Assembly: GCA_947644365.1 (NCBI GenBank)
Contig: CANRYZ010000011.1
Span: 1 to 40,743 of the forward strand
Direction: 5' to 3'
DNA: 40,743 nucleotides
Source of the DNA: an uncultured Oscillibacter sp.
GTDB lineage: Bacteria > Bacillota > Clostridia > Oscillospirales > Oscillospiraceae
In this document: piece by piece, positions 15,899 to 23,389 of the stretch
Layout: every line of letters begins with the position of its first letter
Numbering within the stretch: the stretch's first letter is position 1
Program-made: the position numbers and the translations under genes
Notes under the pieces: model-generated
Seen by the model: only the letters and a program-made list of their open reading frames with translations
Told to the model about the DNA's origin: nothing
Database searches by the model: none

Positions 15899-16875
15899 TT
15901 CCGCTTCCCCCCGTCCTTCCGGCCCCGGCGGCTCTCGTACTCCTCGTAGGCCTGGACGATCCGCTGGACCATGACGTGGCGCACCACGTCGGCGTTGGTC
16001 AGCTCACAGATGCCGATGCCCTCCACGTTCTTGAGGACCCGCATGGCCTCCCGCAGTCCGGAGGTCTTGCCGTCGGGCAGGTCGATCTGGGTGGCGTCGC
16101 CGGTGATGACGATCTTGGACCCGAAGCCCAGGCGGGTGAGGAACATCTTCATCTGCTCCCGGCTGGTGTTCTGGGCCTCGTCCAGAATGATGAAGCTGTC
16201 GTCCAGGGTCCGGCCCCGCATGTAGGCCAGGGGGGCCACCTCGATGTTGCCCCGCTCCAGGTACTTCTGGTACGTCTCCGCCCCCAGCATGTCGAAGAGG
16301 GCGTCGTACAGCGGCCGCAGGTAGGGGTCCACCTTGCTCTGGAGGTCCCCGGGCAAAAAGCCCAGCCGCTCCCCGGCCTCCACGGCGGGGCGGGTGAGGA
16401 TGATGCGGTTCACCTGCTTGTCCCGGAAGGCCTGGACGGCGGCGGCCACGGCCAGATAGGTCTTGCCGGTGCCCGCCGGGCCCACGCCGATGGTGACGGT
16501 GTTTTTCAACACGGACTGGATATACTCCTTCTGCCCGATGGTCTTGGGCTTGATGGGCCGGCCCTTGGCGGAGATGCACAGCACGTCGCCGGTGAGCTCG
16601 GCGATCTGGCTCTCTTTTCCCGCCCGCACCAGATTGATGACGTAGCGCACGTTCTGCTCCCCGATGGCCTCTCCCCGGCTGGAGAGGGTCAGCAGGGCCT
16701 GGATGGCCTTGCAGGCGGGCACGGTGTTCTCCGGCTCGCCGTTGACCCGCAGCTCCCCGTCCCGGTTGGTCACCGCGACGGAGAACTCCTGCTCCAGAAG
16801 GCGGATATTCTCGTCAAAGGAGCCGAAGATGTTCACGGCCTGCTCCAGCCGCTCGATGCTGATTCTCTGTTCCAA
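15895..16875 (-). CDS. phoH: PhoH-like ATPase
   Basis: This 326-residue PhoH/PhoL-type P-loop protein is thought to be an RNA-associated ATPase/helicase acting with YbeY. It has a KH-like N-terminal part (about 1-95), Walker A GPAGTGKT at 132-139, and Walker B in DSFIILDEAQNTS. The GDATQIDLP motif follows. AGGAGTGAATCAG precedes the start. It sits between yqfD and ybeY, the conserved Firmicutes order; the downstream overlap is 4 nt. Confidence 0.95.
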   Translation of the reverse strand: MEQRISIERLEQAVNIFGSFDENIRLLEQEFSVAVTNRDGELRVNGEPENTVPACKAIQALLTLSSRGEAIGEQNVRYVINLVRAGKESQIAELTGDVLCISAKGRPIKPKTIGQKEYIQSVLKNTVTIGVGPAGTGKTYLAVAAAVQAFRDKQVNRIILTRPAVEAGERLGFLPGDLQSKVDPYLRPLYDALFDMLGAETYQKYLERGNIEVAPLAYMRGRTLDDSFIILDEAQNTSREQMKMFLTRLGFGSKIVITGDATQIDLPDGKTSGLREAMRVLKNVEGIGICELTNADVVRHVMVQRIVQAYEEYESRRGRKDGGKRK

Positions 16876-16893
16876 GCTGATTCACTCCTGTGT

Positions 16894-18102
16894 TCACGGG
16901 CCCTCTGCCGGGCCCGGTTCTTCCGTATAGATTGGCACCCGCACCCCGATCTCCTCCACGCACTCCGCCGAGAGGGTCACCAGCAGCGCGCCGTCCTTCT
17001 GGCGGGAGGTGCAGAGCGTGGAGCTGACGGTGCCGTAAGGTTCCACGATGGAGGCGAGGTGCGCGGCGAGGATCTGCTCTCCCGCCCGCTCCGCCTCCGC
17101 CGCCGTTCGGGAGGAGGGGACGGTCTCGTAAAACCGGCAGGACTCCCGCACCAGCGTTGCCGGCAGCCGCAGGCCGAAGAGGGACAGGGGATACCTGTCT
17201 GTTATTTTATCATATTTCTCCCCCTGGATGCTACTGTTTGAGAAGAATTTTATGCGGCGTGTGCCCAGGACCAGGGAAAAGAGCGTTTTCTCCTCTCCGG
17301 TGTACCGTTTTTCCGGCGCTTCCAGGGACATGGCGGCGGTCAGCGTGTACCAGGTCCGGGCGGTGACGCTGCCCATTCCCGCCAGCACCCGGGCGCCCAC
17401 GGTGTCCGTGTCCTCCACGCCGGAGACCAGCAGCTGGTCCTCCGCCACGGCGGCGCCCGGCTGGACGGCGGCCACGCCGTCCACGGCCCGGACCTTCAGC
17501 ACCAGCCCCGCCCGCCGGGCGATGAGGTTGGAGGGAGTCTGCCGGTCCAGCTGTTCCGGGGCCGGAACCCGCTCCCGCACCTGCACGTGGGCCCGGCAGC
17601 CGGAGACGTTGACGGTGATCCAGCTCAGCTCCGGGACGTCCAGCAGCACGTGGTTGCGGATATTCTCCCCCTCCAGGGACAGTCCGAAGGACCCCAGGTG
17701 GACGTCGTTTTTCTCCAGCGCCCGGAGGATTTTCTCCGTGGGCACGGTCTCGTTGCCCTCCACCGCGAAGTCCCAGACAAAGAAGGACCCCAGAAACAGC
17801 GCCGTGGCGCAGAGGGTCAGGCCGATGAGCAGGGCCTGCCTGCGGCGGAACCGGAACAGGAAATAGGGCGCGCCCTCCCGGCCCACCACGGTCAGGTCGC
17901 AGTCCAGGTGCTTTGCCGCCTGGCGCAGGGTGTGCCAGTCCCGGCGGCTGAGGCGGCAGGTAAAGGCGGTGGGGGACTCCCACGCCACGTCCCAGAAGGC
18001 CAGCTCCCGGGCGCCGCACAGGTTCAGGATTCGCTCCGGAAAGGCGCTCTCCGCCCGGATGCGGACCTGGCCCCGGAGGCGGTTGATGATTCCCGTCACC
18101 AT
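16894..18102 (-). CDS. yqfD: Sporulation protein YqfD
   Basis: This 402-residue membrane protein is the YqfD/SpoIV-like type made in the mother cell during sporulation. A basic N-terminal domain (1-95) leads to one transmembrane helix (about 92-115, LLIGLTLCATALFLGSFFVW). An extracytoplasmic POTRA-like region follows (FAVEGNETVPTEKILRALEK), then a domain with the conserved PSNLIARRAGLVLKV segment. It is encoded 4 nt after yqfC and 18 nt before phoH. The exact biochemical role is not established in the family. Confidence 0.92.
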   Translation of the reverse strand: MVTGIINRLRGQVRIRAESAFPERILNLCGARELAFWDVAWESPTAFTCRLSRRDWHTLRQAAKHLDCDLTVVGREGAPYFLFRFRRRQALLIGLTLCATALFLGSFFVWDFAVEGNETVPTEKILRALEKNDVHLGSFGLSLEGENIRNHVLLDVPELSWITVNVSGCRAHVQVRERVPAPEQLDRQTPSNLIARRAGLVLKVRAVDGVAAVQPGAAVAEDQLLVSGVEDTDTVGARVLAGMGSVTARTWYTLTAAMSLEAPEKRYTGEEKTLFSLVLGTRRIKFFSNSSIQGEKYDKITDRYPLSLFGLRLPATLVRESCRFYETVPSSRTAAEAERAGEQILAAHLASIVEPYGTVSSTLCTSRQKDGALLVTLSAECVEEIGVRVPIYTEEPGPAEGP

Positions 18103-18106
18103 GGCC

Positions 18107-18397
18107 TCACCTCACCCACTCCACGGACTGGATCTGCCCGCCGATGCGCAGCTCCCCCGCCGTCATGGCCAGAAGCGTCAGGCGCTCCCCCTTTACACGC
18201 AGGACGCCGCAGGCGGTGTTGGCGTCGATCTGCTGGTCCGTGTAGGACAGGATGCCGGTGTGGTGCTCCAGGTACAGCTGGCGGCTTCCCACCATCTCCA
18301 GCCTGGGCAGCCCCGCCACCACGTCCGCCGGCAGGTCGAACAGCTCCGCCACCGTGGTCAGGACGCCGCCCTCCCGGTCTCTTCGATTTCGCTCCAT
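18107..18397 (-). CDS. yqfC: Sporulation protein YqfC
   Basis: This 96-residue small protein of the YqfC/YabP family is first in the yqfCD-phoH-ybeY operon. Family features are the LPADVVAGLPRLEMVGSRQ segment and the C-terminal GELRIGGQIQSVEW. I start it at ATG 18397 behind AAGGGGTGA; a GTG 72 nt upstream would add residues unlike the family. In Bacillus the operon is under mother-cell sigma-E. An ACCCTATGC...GCATAGGGT inverted repeat spans the divergent spacer upstream, but I cannot show a clean sigma-E promoter. Confidence 0.9.
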   Translation of the reverse strand: MERNRRDREGGVLTTVAELFDLPADVVAGLPRLEMVGSRQLYLEHHTGILSYTDQQIDANTACGVLRVKGERLTLLAMTAGELRIGGQIQSVEWVR

Positions 18398-18419
18398 CTG
18401 CACTTCACCCCTTGTCTTG

Positions 18420-18496
18420 ACCCTATGCGCCGCCCGGCGAAAACTTGCCTGAAAAGCGGAGGGCGGCACATAAGCGCCCGGCCTCCGGCATAGGGT
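18420..18496. promoter_or_regulatory. Inverted repeat in the divergent yqfC / ylbJ-like spacer
   Basis: ACCCTATGC (18420-18428) and GCATAGGGT (18488-18496) are exact complements flanking the spacer; GC-rich inner parts also partly match. Each arm reads CATAGGGT towards its own gene, similar to the CATA-type -10 of mother-cell sigma factors, but I see no acceptable -35 element. It could be a shared operator or paired promoters. Confidence 0.35.
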
Positions 18497-18506
18497 GGGG
18501 ACGGTG

Positions 18507-19433
18507 ATGTGTATGAGAATGCGGCGGCGGGCGCTGGCCTGCCTGGGGCTGTGCGGGGTGCTGGCCTGGTTTCTGGCGGACGCCGGGGAGATCCGGCAGC
18601 GGGCGGCGGAGGCCCTGGCCCTGTGCGGGCGGTCCGTGATCCCGGCGCTGTTCCCCTTTCTGGTGCTGTCGATCCTGCTGGTGTCCCTGGGCTTCGGGGA
18701 GCTGGTCTCGCCCTATCTGGCGGGGCTGATGACGCCCCTGTTCCGCCTGCCGGGGTGCGCCAGCTCCGCGCTGCTGCTGGGACTGGCGGGGGGCTATCCC
18801 ATCGGCGCCCAGACGGCGGCCCGGCTCTTCCAGGAGGGCTCCCTGACCCGGGGGGAGGCGGAGCGGCTGCTGGCCTTCTGCAACAACTCCAACCCCGTGT
18901 TCCTCATCAGCGTGCTGGGGGCGGGGGTCTTCGGCAGCGTCCGGACGGGGGTGTGGCTGTGGCTGATCCACATCCTCTCCGCCCTGCTGGCGGGGCTGGC
19001 CTTCCGGGGCGGGAGGGAGAGCGGCCCGCCCCGGTATGTGAAAAGGGAAAGCGCTTCCCACCCCTTCTCCCTGGCCGCTGCCCTGGTGGAGGCGGTGCGG
19101 GGGGGACTGGCGGGGATGCTGTCGGTATGCGCCTTCGTGATCTTCTTCTACGTGCTGGCGGCCCCTCTGGCCGCCCTGGGCGGACGGCTGGGGCCGCTGC
19201 TGGTGGGGCTGACGGAGCTCTTCTCCCTGACGCCCCTGCTGACGGCGGATGGCTTCGGCTTCGTCCTGGCGGCGGGGTGCGCCGGCTGGGGCGGGCTGTC
19301 GGTGCTGTGCCAGACGGCGGCGGTGCTGGAGGGCAGCGGCCTCCGCCTGCGGAGCTGCCTTCTGGGCAAGGCGCTCCAGGGCCTGCTGTCCGCCGCCCTG
19401 GCCTTTGCCCTCCGGGGATACGTCCTGGGGTGA
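18507..19433 (+). CDS. YlbJ-like sporulation integral membrane protein
   Basis: This membrane protein of about 308 residues has around eight hydrophobic segments and two nucleoside-recognition (Gate) type halves. Markers are the LLLGLAGGYPIGAQTAARL motif and FCNNSNPVFLISVLG, both typical of the YlbJ/SpoIIM-like sporulation group. It is transcribed away from yqfC, another sporulation gene. The start is uncertain: ATG codons at 18507, 18513 and 18519 and a GTG at 18495 are all in frame, with only GGGGACGG as ribosome site. A terminator shared with deoC follows directly. Function in the family is tied to spore formation, but the transported molecule is unknown. Confidence 0.8.
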   Translation: MCMRMRRRALACLGLCGVLAWFLADAGEIRQRAAEALALCGRSVIPALFPFLVLSILLVSLGFGELVSPYLAGLMTPLFRLPGCASSALLLGLAGGYPIGAQTAARLFQEGSLTRGEAERLLAFCNNSNPVFLISVLGAGVFGSVRTGVWLWLIHILSALLAGLAFRGGRESGPPRYVKRESASHPFSLAAALVEAVRGGLAGMLSVCAFVIFFYVLAAPLAALGGRLGPLLVGLTELFSLTPLLTADGFGFVLAAGCAGWGGLSVLCQTAAVLEGSGLRLRSCLLGKALQGLLSAALAFALRGYVLG

Positions 19434-19434
19434 C

Positions 19435-19480
19435 AAAATACCCTCCGCTGTCGGAAGATTCGACAACGGAGGGTATTTTT
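19435..19480. terminator. Bidirectional terminator between ylbJ-like gene and deoC
   Basis: Arms AAAATACCCTCCG-TGTCG and CGACA-CGGAGGGTATTTT (19435-19454/19461-19480), each with one unpaired or mismatched base next to the TGTCG/CGACA part, enclose a short loop with A/T runs on both flanks. Convergent genes end on either side. Confidence 0.9.
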
Positions 19481-19491
19481 CTGCCGTTTTT

Positions 19492-20160
19492 CTACAAAAC
19501 GGAGCTGCTTTCCATGGCCTTCATGGCCTTGACGATGCGGCTGGTGCCCAGCCGGGAGGCCCCCAGGGCGATGAAGTCCTCCGCGTCCTTGAGGCTGGCG
19601 ATGCCGCCGGCGGCCTTGATCTTCACTCCGGGGCCGGTGTGGGCGGCGAAGAGGGCCACGTCCTCCCGGGTGGCGCCGCCCCCGGCGAAGCCGGTGGAGG
19701 TCTTGATGTAGTCCGCGCCGGAATCGGCGACAACCCCGCACATCTTGATCTTCTCCTCATCGGTGAGGAGGCAGCACTCGATGATGACCTTCAGAATTTT
19801 CCCGCCGCAGGCGGCCTTCACGGCCTTGATCTCCGAGAGCAGGTCCTCCCACCGCCGGTCCTTCACCCAGCCGATGTTGATGACCATGTCCACCTCGTCC
19901 GCGCCGTTCTCCACGGCGTCTTTCGCCATGAAGCACTTGGCGGCGGTGGTGTCGTATCCGTTGGGAAAGCCGATGACGGTGCAGATGGGCAGCCTTCCGC
20001 CCACATACTCCGCCGCCCGGCTCACATAGGAGGCGGGGATGCACACGCTGGCGCAGCCGTACTGGATCCCGTCGTCGCAGAGGGTCCGAATCTCCTCCCA
20101 TGAGGCCCCCTGGGCCAGCAGGGTGTGGTCGCATCTGCTTAAAATGTCTTTCAGTTCCAT
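19492..20160 (-). CDS. deoC: Deoxyribose-phosphate aldolase
   Basis: This 222-residue class-I aldolase splits 2-deoxyribose-5-phosphate to acetaldehyde and glyceraldehyde-3-phosphate in deoxynucleoside breakdown. The TIM-barrel motifs are CDHTLL at the start, EVDMVINIG (catalytic Asp), KVIIECCLL (proton-relay Lys) and VKIKAAGGI (Schiff-base Lys). I start at ATG 20160, behind AAAGGAGCG, because the longer open frame upstream has no family resemblance. No deoB/deoA/deoD genes are adjacent. It has its own promoter at 20218-20246. Confidence 0.96.
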   Translation of the reverse strand: MELKDILSRCDHTLLAQGASWEEIRTLCDDGIQYGCASVCIPASYVSRAAEYVGGRLPICTVIGFPNGYDTTAAKCFMAKDAVENGADEVDMVINIGWVKDRRWEDLLSEIKAVKAACGGKILKVIIECCLLTDEEKIKMCGVVADSGADYIKTSTGFAGGGATREDVALFAAHTGPGVKIKAAGGIASLKDAEDFIALGASRLGTSRIVKAMKAMESSSVL

Positions 20161-20217
20161 TTCAGGACGCTCCTTTATTCTGTCAGAGAGGGGGGCGGTG
20201 TGCCCCGGATGGTGACG

Positions 20218-20246
20218 AGTATAGCAAGTTTTTCCCCGGATGTCCA
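20218..20246 (-). promoter_or_regulatory. Sigma-A promoter of deoC (extended -10)
   Basis: On the minus strand TGGACA and TATACT are separated by 17 bp, and TG lies one base before the -10 box. The start would be about 50 nt before the deoC ATG. Confidence 0.75.
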
Positions 20247-20286
20247 GACGCCCGCCCCGGAGGAGAAGATTTCCAGCCTGTTTTTC

Positions 20287-20315
20287 TTGCATCAGGGGAC
20301 GGTTGGTGGTACAAT
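20287..20315 (+). promoter_or_regulatory. Sigma-A promoter of the SLH-protease gene
   Basis: TTGCAT (20287-20292), 17 bp, TACAAT (20310-20315). An 8-bp inverted repeat, GGGGACGG (20295-20302) and CCGTCCCC (20337-20344), brackets the -10 box and start site and could be an operator. Confidence 0.7.
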
Positions 20316-20404
20316 GTTACCCGTTGACGGCCCCGGCCGTCCCCTGCGCCGCACCTTACATATCTGTTGTTTACGGATGAAAGTCCTGAATTTGGAGGAA
20401 CATC

Positions 20405-21724
20405 ATGAGAAAAAGAATCCTGTCACTGTTTTGCGCCCTGGTCCTGCTGGCGGGGGCCCTGCCCTCCGCCGCCGCCCTCCAGGGGGAGGCCGCCCGGGCG
20501 GCGGACGCCCTGGCCACGCTGGGGCTGATTGAGAGCGTTCCGTCCGGCGAGTACGGTTTAAACAAGCCCGCCACCCGGGCCCAGGCGGCGGTGCTGCTGG
20601 TGGCCCTGGCCGGGGCCCGGCAGGAGGCCGGGGAGGACGCCTGGATCTCCGGCTTTGTGGACGTCCCCGCCTGGGCCCGCGCGGAGATCACCTACGCCGC
20701 CCATAAGGGCTGGACCTCCGGCGCGGCGCCCACGGAGTTCAAACCGGACAGCACCGTGACCGCCAACGCCTGGTTCACCTTCCTGCTGCGGATGCTGGGC
20801 TACAGCGACAAGGCGGGGGACTTCACAGTGGGCGGCGCGGCCCTCTTTGCCCAGCAGATCGGCCTGGCGGCCCGGGCCTATAGCGGCGGCCTGAACCGGG
20901 GCCAGCTGTACCAGTCCGCCGTGGACGCCCTGACCTTCCCCTATAAGGACGGCGCCGCCACGGTGATCGGCCGCCTGGTGGAGCGGACGCCCGGCGTCCG
21001 CGCCGCGGCCAATGCCCTGGGCCTCATGGATACCGCCCTGACGGCCCGCCAGGCGGCGGACCGGCTTACCGCTGCGGTGTTCCGCATCGACCTCTACGAG
21101 AAGCGGAAGCACGTGGACAAGGGGACCCCCACCTCCACCGCCAGCGGCTTCTTCATCTCCGCGGACGGCCTGGCCGTCACCAACTACCACTCCATCGAGG
21201 ACGGCATCCACGGCGTCGCCGTCCTCTCCAACGGGGAGGGCTTCCCCATTGAGCGGGTGGTGTACTACGACCCGGACATCGACATCGCCGTGGTGAAGGT
21301 CTCCCAGACCACCACCGGCGGCAAGGCCACCGGCGCCTTCAAATACCTGGAGATGGCGGGCATCGGCGAGGTCCGGCCCGGCGACAAGGTGTACACCCTG
21401 GGCAACCCCCTGGGCGGGGGCCTTGCCGTCAGCGAGGGCGTGGTCAGCGCCACGGGACGGGAGGTGCCCGGCTACGCCTGGCCCTGCGTTATGAACACGG
21501 CGGACATCTCCAAGGGCAGCAGCGGCGGCGCGCTGATGAATGTCTACGGCCAGGTGATCGCCGTCACCACCGGCGCTTTTTCCCAGGGCAACAGCATGTA
21601 TCTGGCCGTCCCCGTGGACCCGGTGATGGAGGCGGACCTGACCGGGAAGGGCTGGACGCTGGAGGAGGTCGTCAAGATCGAGCGGGCCAAGGTGGAGAAG
21701 GCCCGGGCGGAAGCGGATAAATGA
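20405..21724 (+). CDS. Exported SLH-domain serine protease, trypsin/HtrA-like
   Basis: This 439-residue secreted protein has a signal peptide at 1-24 (MRKR, hydrophobic LFCALVLLAGALP, cut near SAAA). Residues 25-220 are three degenerate S-layer-homology repeats (for example LGLIESVPSGEYGLNKPATR and FVDVPAW...FKPDSTVTANAW) that would hold it to the cell wall. A chymotrypsin-fold protease follows with H262 (VTNYHS), D293 (DIDIAVV) and S373 (KGSSGGALM) as triad. No C-terminal PDZ domain is present, unlike HtrA. The C terminus is charged and helical (VVKIERAKVEKARAEADK). GGAGGAAC lies before the ATG. Likely role: processing or degrading envelope or secreted proteins at the surface. The cleavage target is unknown. 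Confidence 0.9.
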   Translation: MRKRILSLFCALVLLAGALPSAAALQGEAARAADALATLGLIESVPSGEYGLNKPATRAQAAVLLVALAGARQEAGEDAWISGFVDVPAWARAEITYAAHKGWTSGAAPTEFKPDSTVTANAWFTFLLRMLGYSDKAGDFTVGGAALFAQQIGLAARAYSGGLNRGQLYQSAVDALTFPYKDGAATVIGRLVERTPGVRAAANALGLMDTALTARQAADRLTAAVFRIDLYEKRKHVDKGTPTSTASGFFISADGLAVTNYHSIEDGIHGVAVLSNGEGFPIERVVYYDPDIDIAVVKVSQTTTGGKATGAFKYLEMAGIGEVRPGDKVYTLGNPLGGGLAVSEGVVSATGREVPGYAWPCVMNTADISKGSSGGALMNVYGQVIAVTTGAFSQGNSMYLAVPVDPVMEADLTGKGWTLEEVVKIERAKVEKARAEADK

Positions 21725-21725
21725 C

Positions 21726-21758
21726 AAAAGAGCGGGAGCCAAGGCTCCCGCTCTTTTT
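21726..21758. terminator. Terminator after the SLH-protease, facing the HAD gene
   Basis: A nearly loop-less perfect dyad (AAAAGAGCGGGAGCC / GGCTCCCGCTCTTTT with a 2-nt centre) is followed by T residues on the plus strand and A residues on the other side. It serves both convergent genes. Confidence 0.92.
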
Positions 21759-21764
21759 CAGTCT

Positions 21765-22427
21765 CTAAGCGTCCGCCGGGCCGTGGGTCAGGATATAGGC
21801 CTCCAGCTCCGCCACGGTTCCCACCACGGCCACGGCGCCGGCCTCCTCCAGCTCTCCCGGGGGCGCGTAGCCGAAGAACTCCACGCCTACGCAGTCCATG
21901 CCGCAGGCCCGGGCGCCCTCCACGTCGTATTTCCGGTCGCCTACCATCAGGGCGCGGCGGGGGTCCGTCAGGCCCAGGCGGCCCATGGCCTCCCGGATGA
22001 CGTCCGCCTTGCTCTGGTCCTGGCCGCCGCCGCTGCCGGCGATCACCGCCAGATGGGGCGTGAAGCCGAACCGGTCGCAGATGGAGACGCACTGGGACTC
22101 CGCCTTGGAGGAGGCCAGCGCCAGGGCGCAGCCCCGCTCTTTCAGCCGGCCCATCATCTCCGCGATGCCCGGGGCGGGGCGGTTTTTGAACTGGCCCACG
22201 GGGACGTACCGCTCCTGAAAGAGCCGCAGGCCCTCCCGGGCCTCCTCCTGGCTGAAGCCGCAGTAGCGGACGAAGGAATCCTGGAGGGGCGGACCGATGA
22301 ATTTCAGCAGGTCCTCCTCCGGCACGGGGCGGCCCATGGCCTCGATGGCGTACCGCACGCACTCCAGCACGCCCTCCTTGGAGTCGGTCAGGGTGCCGTC
22401 CAGGTCGAAAAAGACGTATGGATACAT
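21765..22427 (-). CDS. HAD-family phosphatase, phosphoglycolate phosphatase-like
   Basis: This 220-residue cytoplasmic HAD hydrolase has motif I FFDLDGTLTDS (nucleophile D8, acid/base D10), an alpha-helical C1-type cap, motif II ASSKAE, and motif IV MVGDRKYDVEGA. This fits the Gph/PgmB/YrfG-like subgroup that dephosphorylates small molecules such as phosphoglycolate. No neighbour on the same strand points to a particular substrate. The start ATG follows GGAAGGTGAGAAT. Confidence 0.88.
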   Translation of the reverse strand: MYPYVFFDLDGTLTDSKEGVLECVRYAIEAMGRPVPEEDLLKFIGPPLQDSFVRYCGFSQEEAREGLRLFQERYVPVGQFKNRPAPGIAEMMGRLKERGCALALASSKAESQCVSICDRFGFTPHLAVIAGSGGGQDQSKADVIREAMGRLGLTDPRRALMVGDRKYDVEGARACGMDCVGVEFFGYAPPGELEEAGAVAVVGTVAELEAYILTHGPADA

Positions 22428-22540
22428 ATTCTCACCTTCCTGGGAGAGAGTGTATCACGCCTTCTGGGATTTCGCAAGGGAAAGGGGCCCCTCCGGTGGT
22501 TTTCTGATAGATTTAACAGGATCGCCCCGTATTTTCTTCC

Positions 22541-23287
22541 TCACGCGTACACGATCACCATGCCGGTGATGATCCCCAGCACCGCCGCCAGGGCCGGGGC
22601 CTTGCTCCGCCACATGAGGGACGACTCCGGCAGCAGCTCCCCGAACACCACGTACAGCATGGCCCCGGAGGCGAAGCTCAGGGCCAGGGTCAGCGTGGCC
22701 GGGCCCAGGGTCCCCAGGCAGAAGCCCAGCAGGGCCCCCAGCACAGTGGGCGCGCCGGTGAGGGCGGCGGCCCCGGCGGCTCTGGCCCGGCCCATGCCGC
22801 CGGAGATCAGGGGGACGGCCACCGCCATGCCCTCGGGGATGTTGTGCAGGCCGATGACCACCGCCATCACCAGTCCGTCGCGGGCCGTGGAGGGGTGGGC
22901 CGCCCCCTTGGCGAAGGCGGTGCCGATGACCATGCCCTCCGGTACGTTGTGCAGAGCGATGGCTGCCGCCATCACCAGCCCCGCCAGAAACAGCCCCTGG
23001 CCCCCGCCGCTCCGCCGCCCGATCCAGGCGTTCAGCGCGCCGGTGATTCCGCAGCCCAGCAGAATGCCCGGCACCGCCAGACACAGCTGCCCGCCCTCCG
23101 GGGACACGGCGTCCGCCAGCAGGTCGAAGCACACCACCGCCGTCATCACCCCGGCGGCGAAGCTCAGAAGCAGGCTCACCGCCCGGCTGGAGTCCCGCCG
23201 GAACAGGCAGGCGGTCAGTCCTCCCAGCCCCGTGCCCCCGACGCCTGCCGCCGCCGTGATCACCAGCACCTCTCCCAAAAGCTCCAT
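22541..23287 (-). CDS. ZIP-family metal (zinc) transporter
   Basis: This 248-residue membrane protein has eight predicted helices. The metal-binding motifs are HNVPEG (113-118) in helix 4 and HNIPEG (148-153) in helix 5. The sequence is full length for the bacterial ZupT/GufA-like ZIP branch. It probably imports zinc or another divalent cation. No Zur-like box is visible in the short region before its start. It is transcribed away from the LysM-GH18 gene. Confidence 0.92.
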   Translation of the reverse strand: MELLGEVLVITAAAGVGGTGLGGLTACLFRRDSSRAVSLLLSFAAGVMTAVVCFDLLADAVSPEGGQLCLAVPGILLGCGITGALNAWIGRRSGGGQGLFLAGLVMAAAIALHNVPEGMVIGTAFAKGAAHPSTARDGLVMAVVIGLHNIPEGMAVAVPLISGGMGRARAAGAAALTGAPTVLGALLGFCLGTLGPATLTLALSFASGAMLYVVFGELLPESSLMWRSKAPALAAVLGIITGMVIVYA

Positions 23288-23343
23288 GCGCGTCCACCGC
23301 CCCCTTACCGTCTCTGGAAAACTCTATTTTTCCCCGGGACCGT

Positions 23344-23370
23344 ATAGAACTATTCCGCCGGGCATAGCTT
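23344..23370 (+). promoter_or_regulatory. Possible mother-cell sigma-E type promoter of the LysM-GH18 gene
   Basis: ATA (23344-23346), 16 bp, then CATAGCTT (23363-23370) resembles the sigma-E pattern (ATA-N16-CATACAHT) in its first four -10 bases only. The start would almost touch the ribosome site, so support is limited. The family is typically sigma-E controlled in Bacillus. Confidence 0.3.
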
Positions 23371-23389
23371 GGTGGGGAGGTGATATTCC

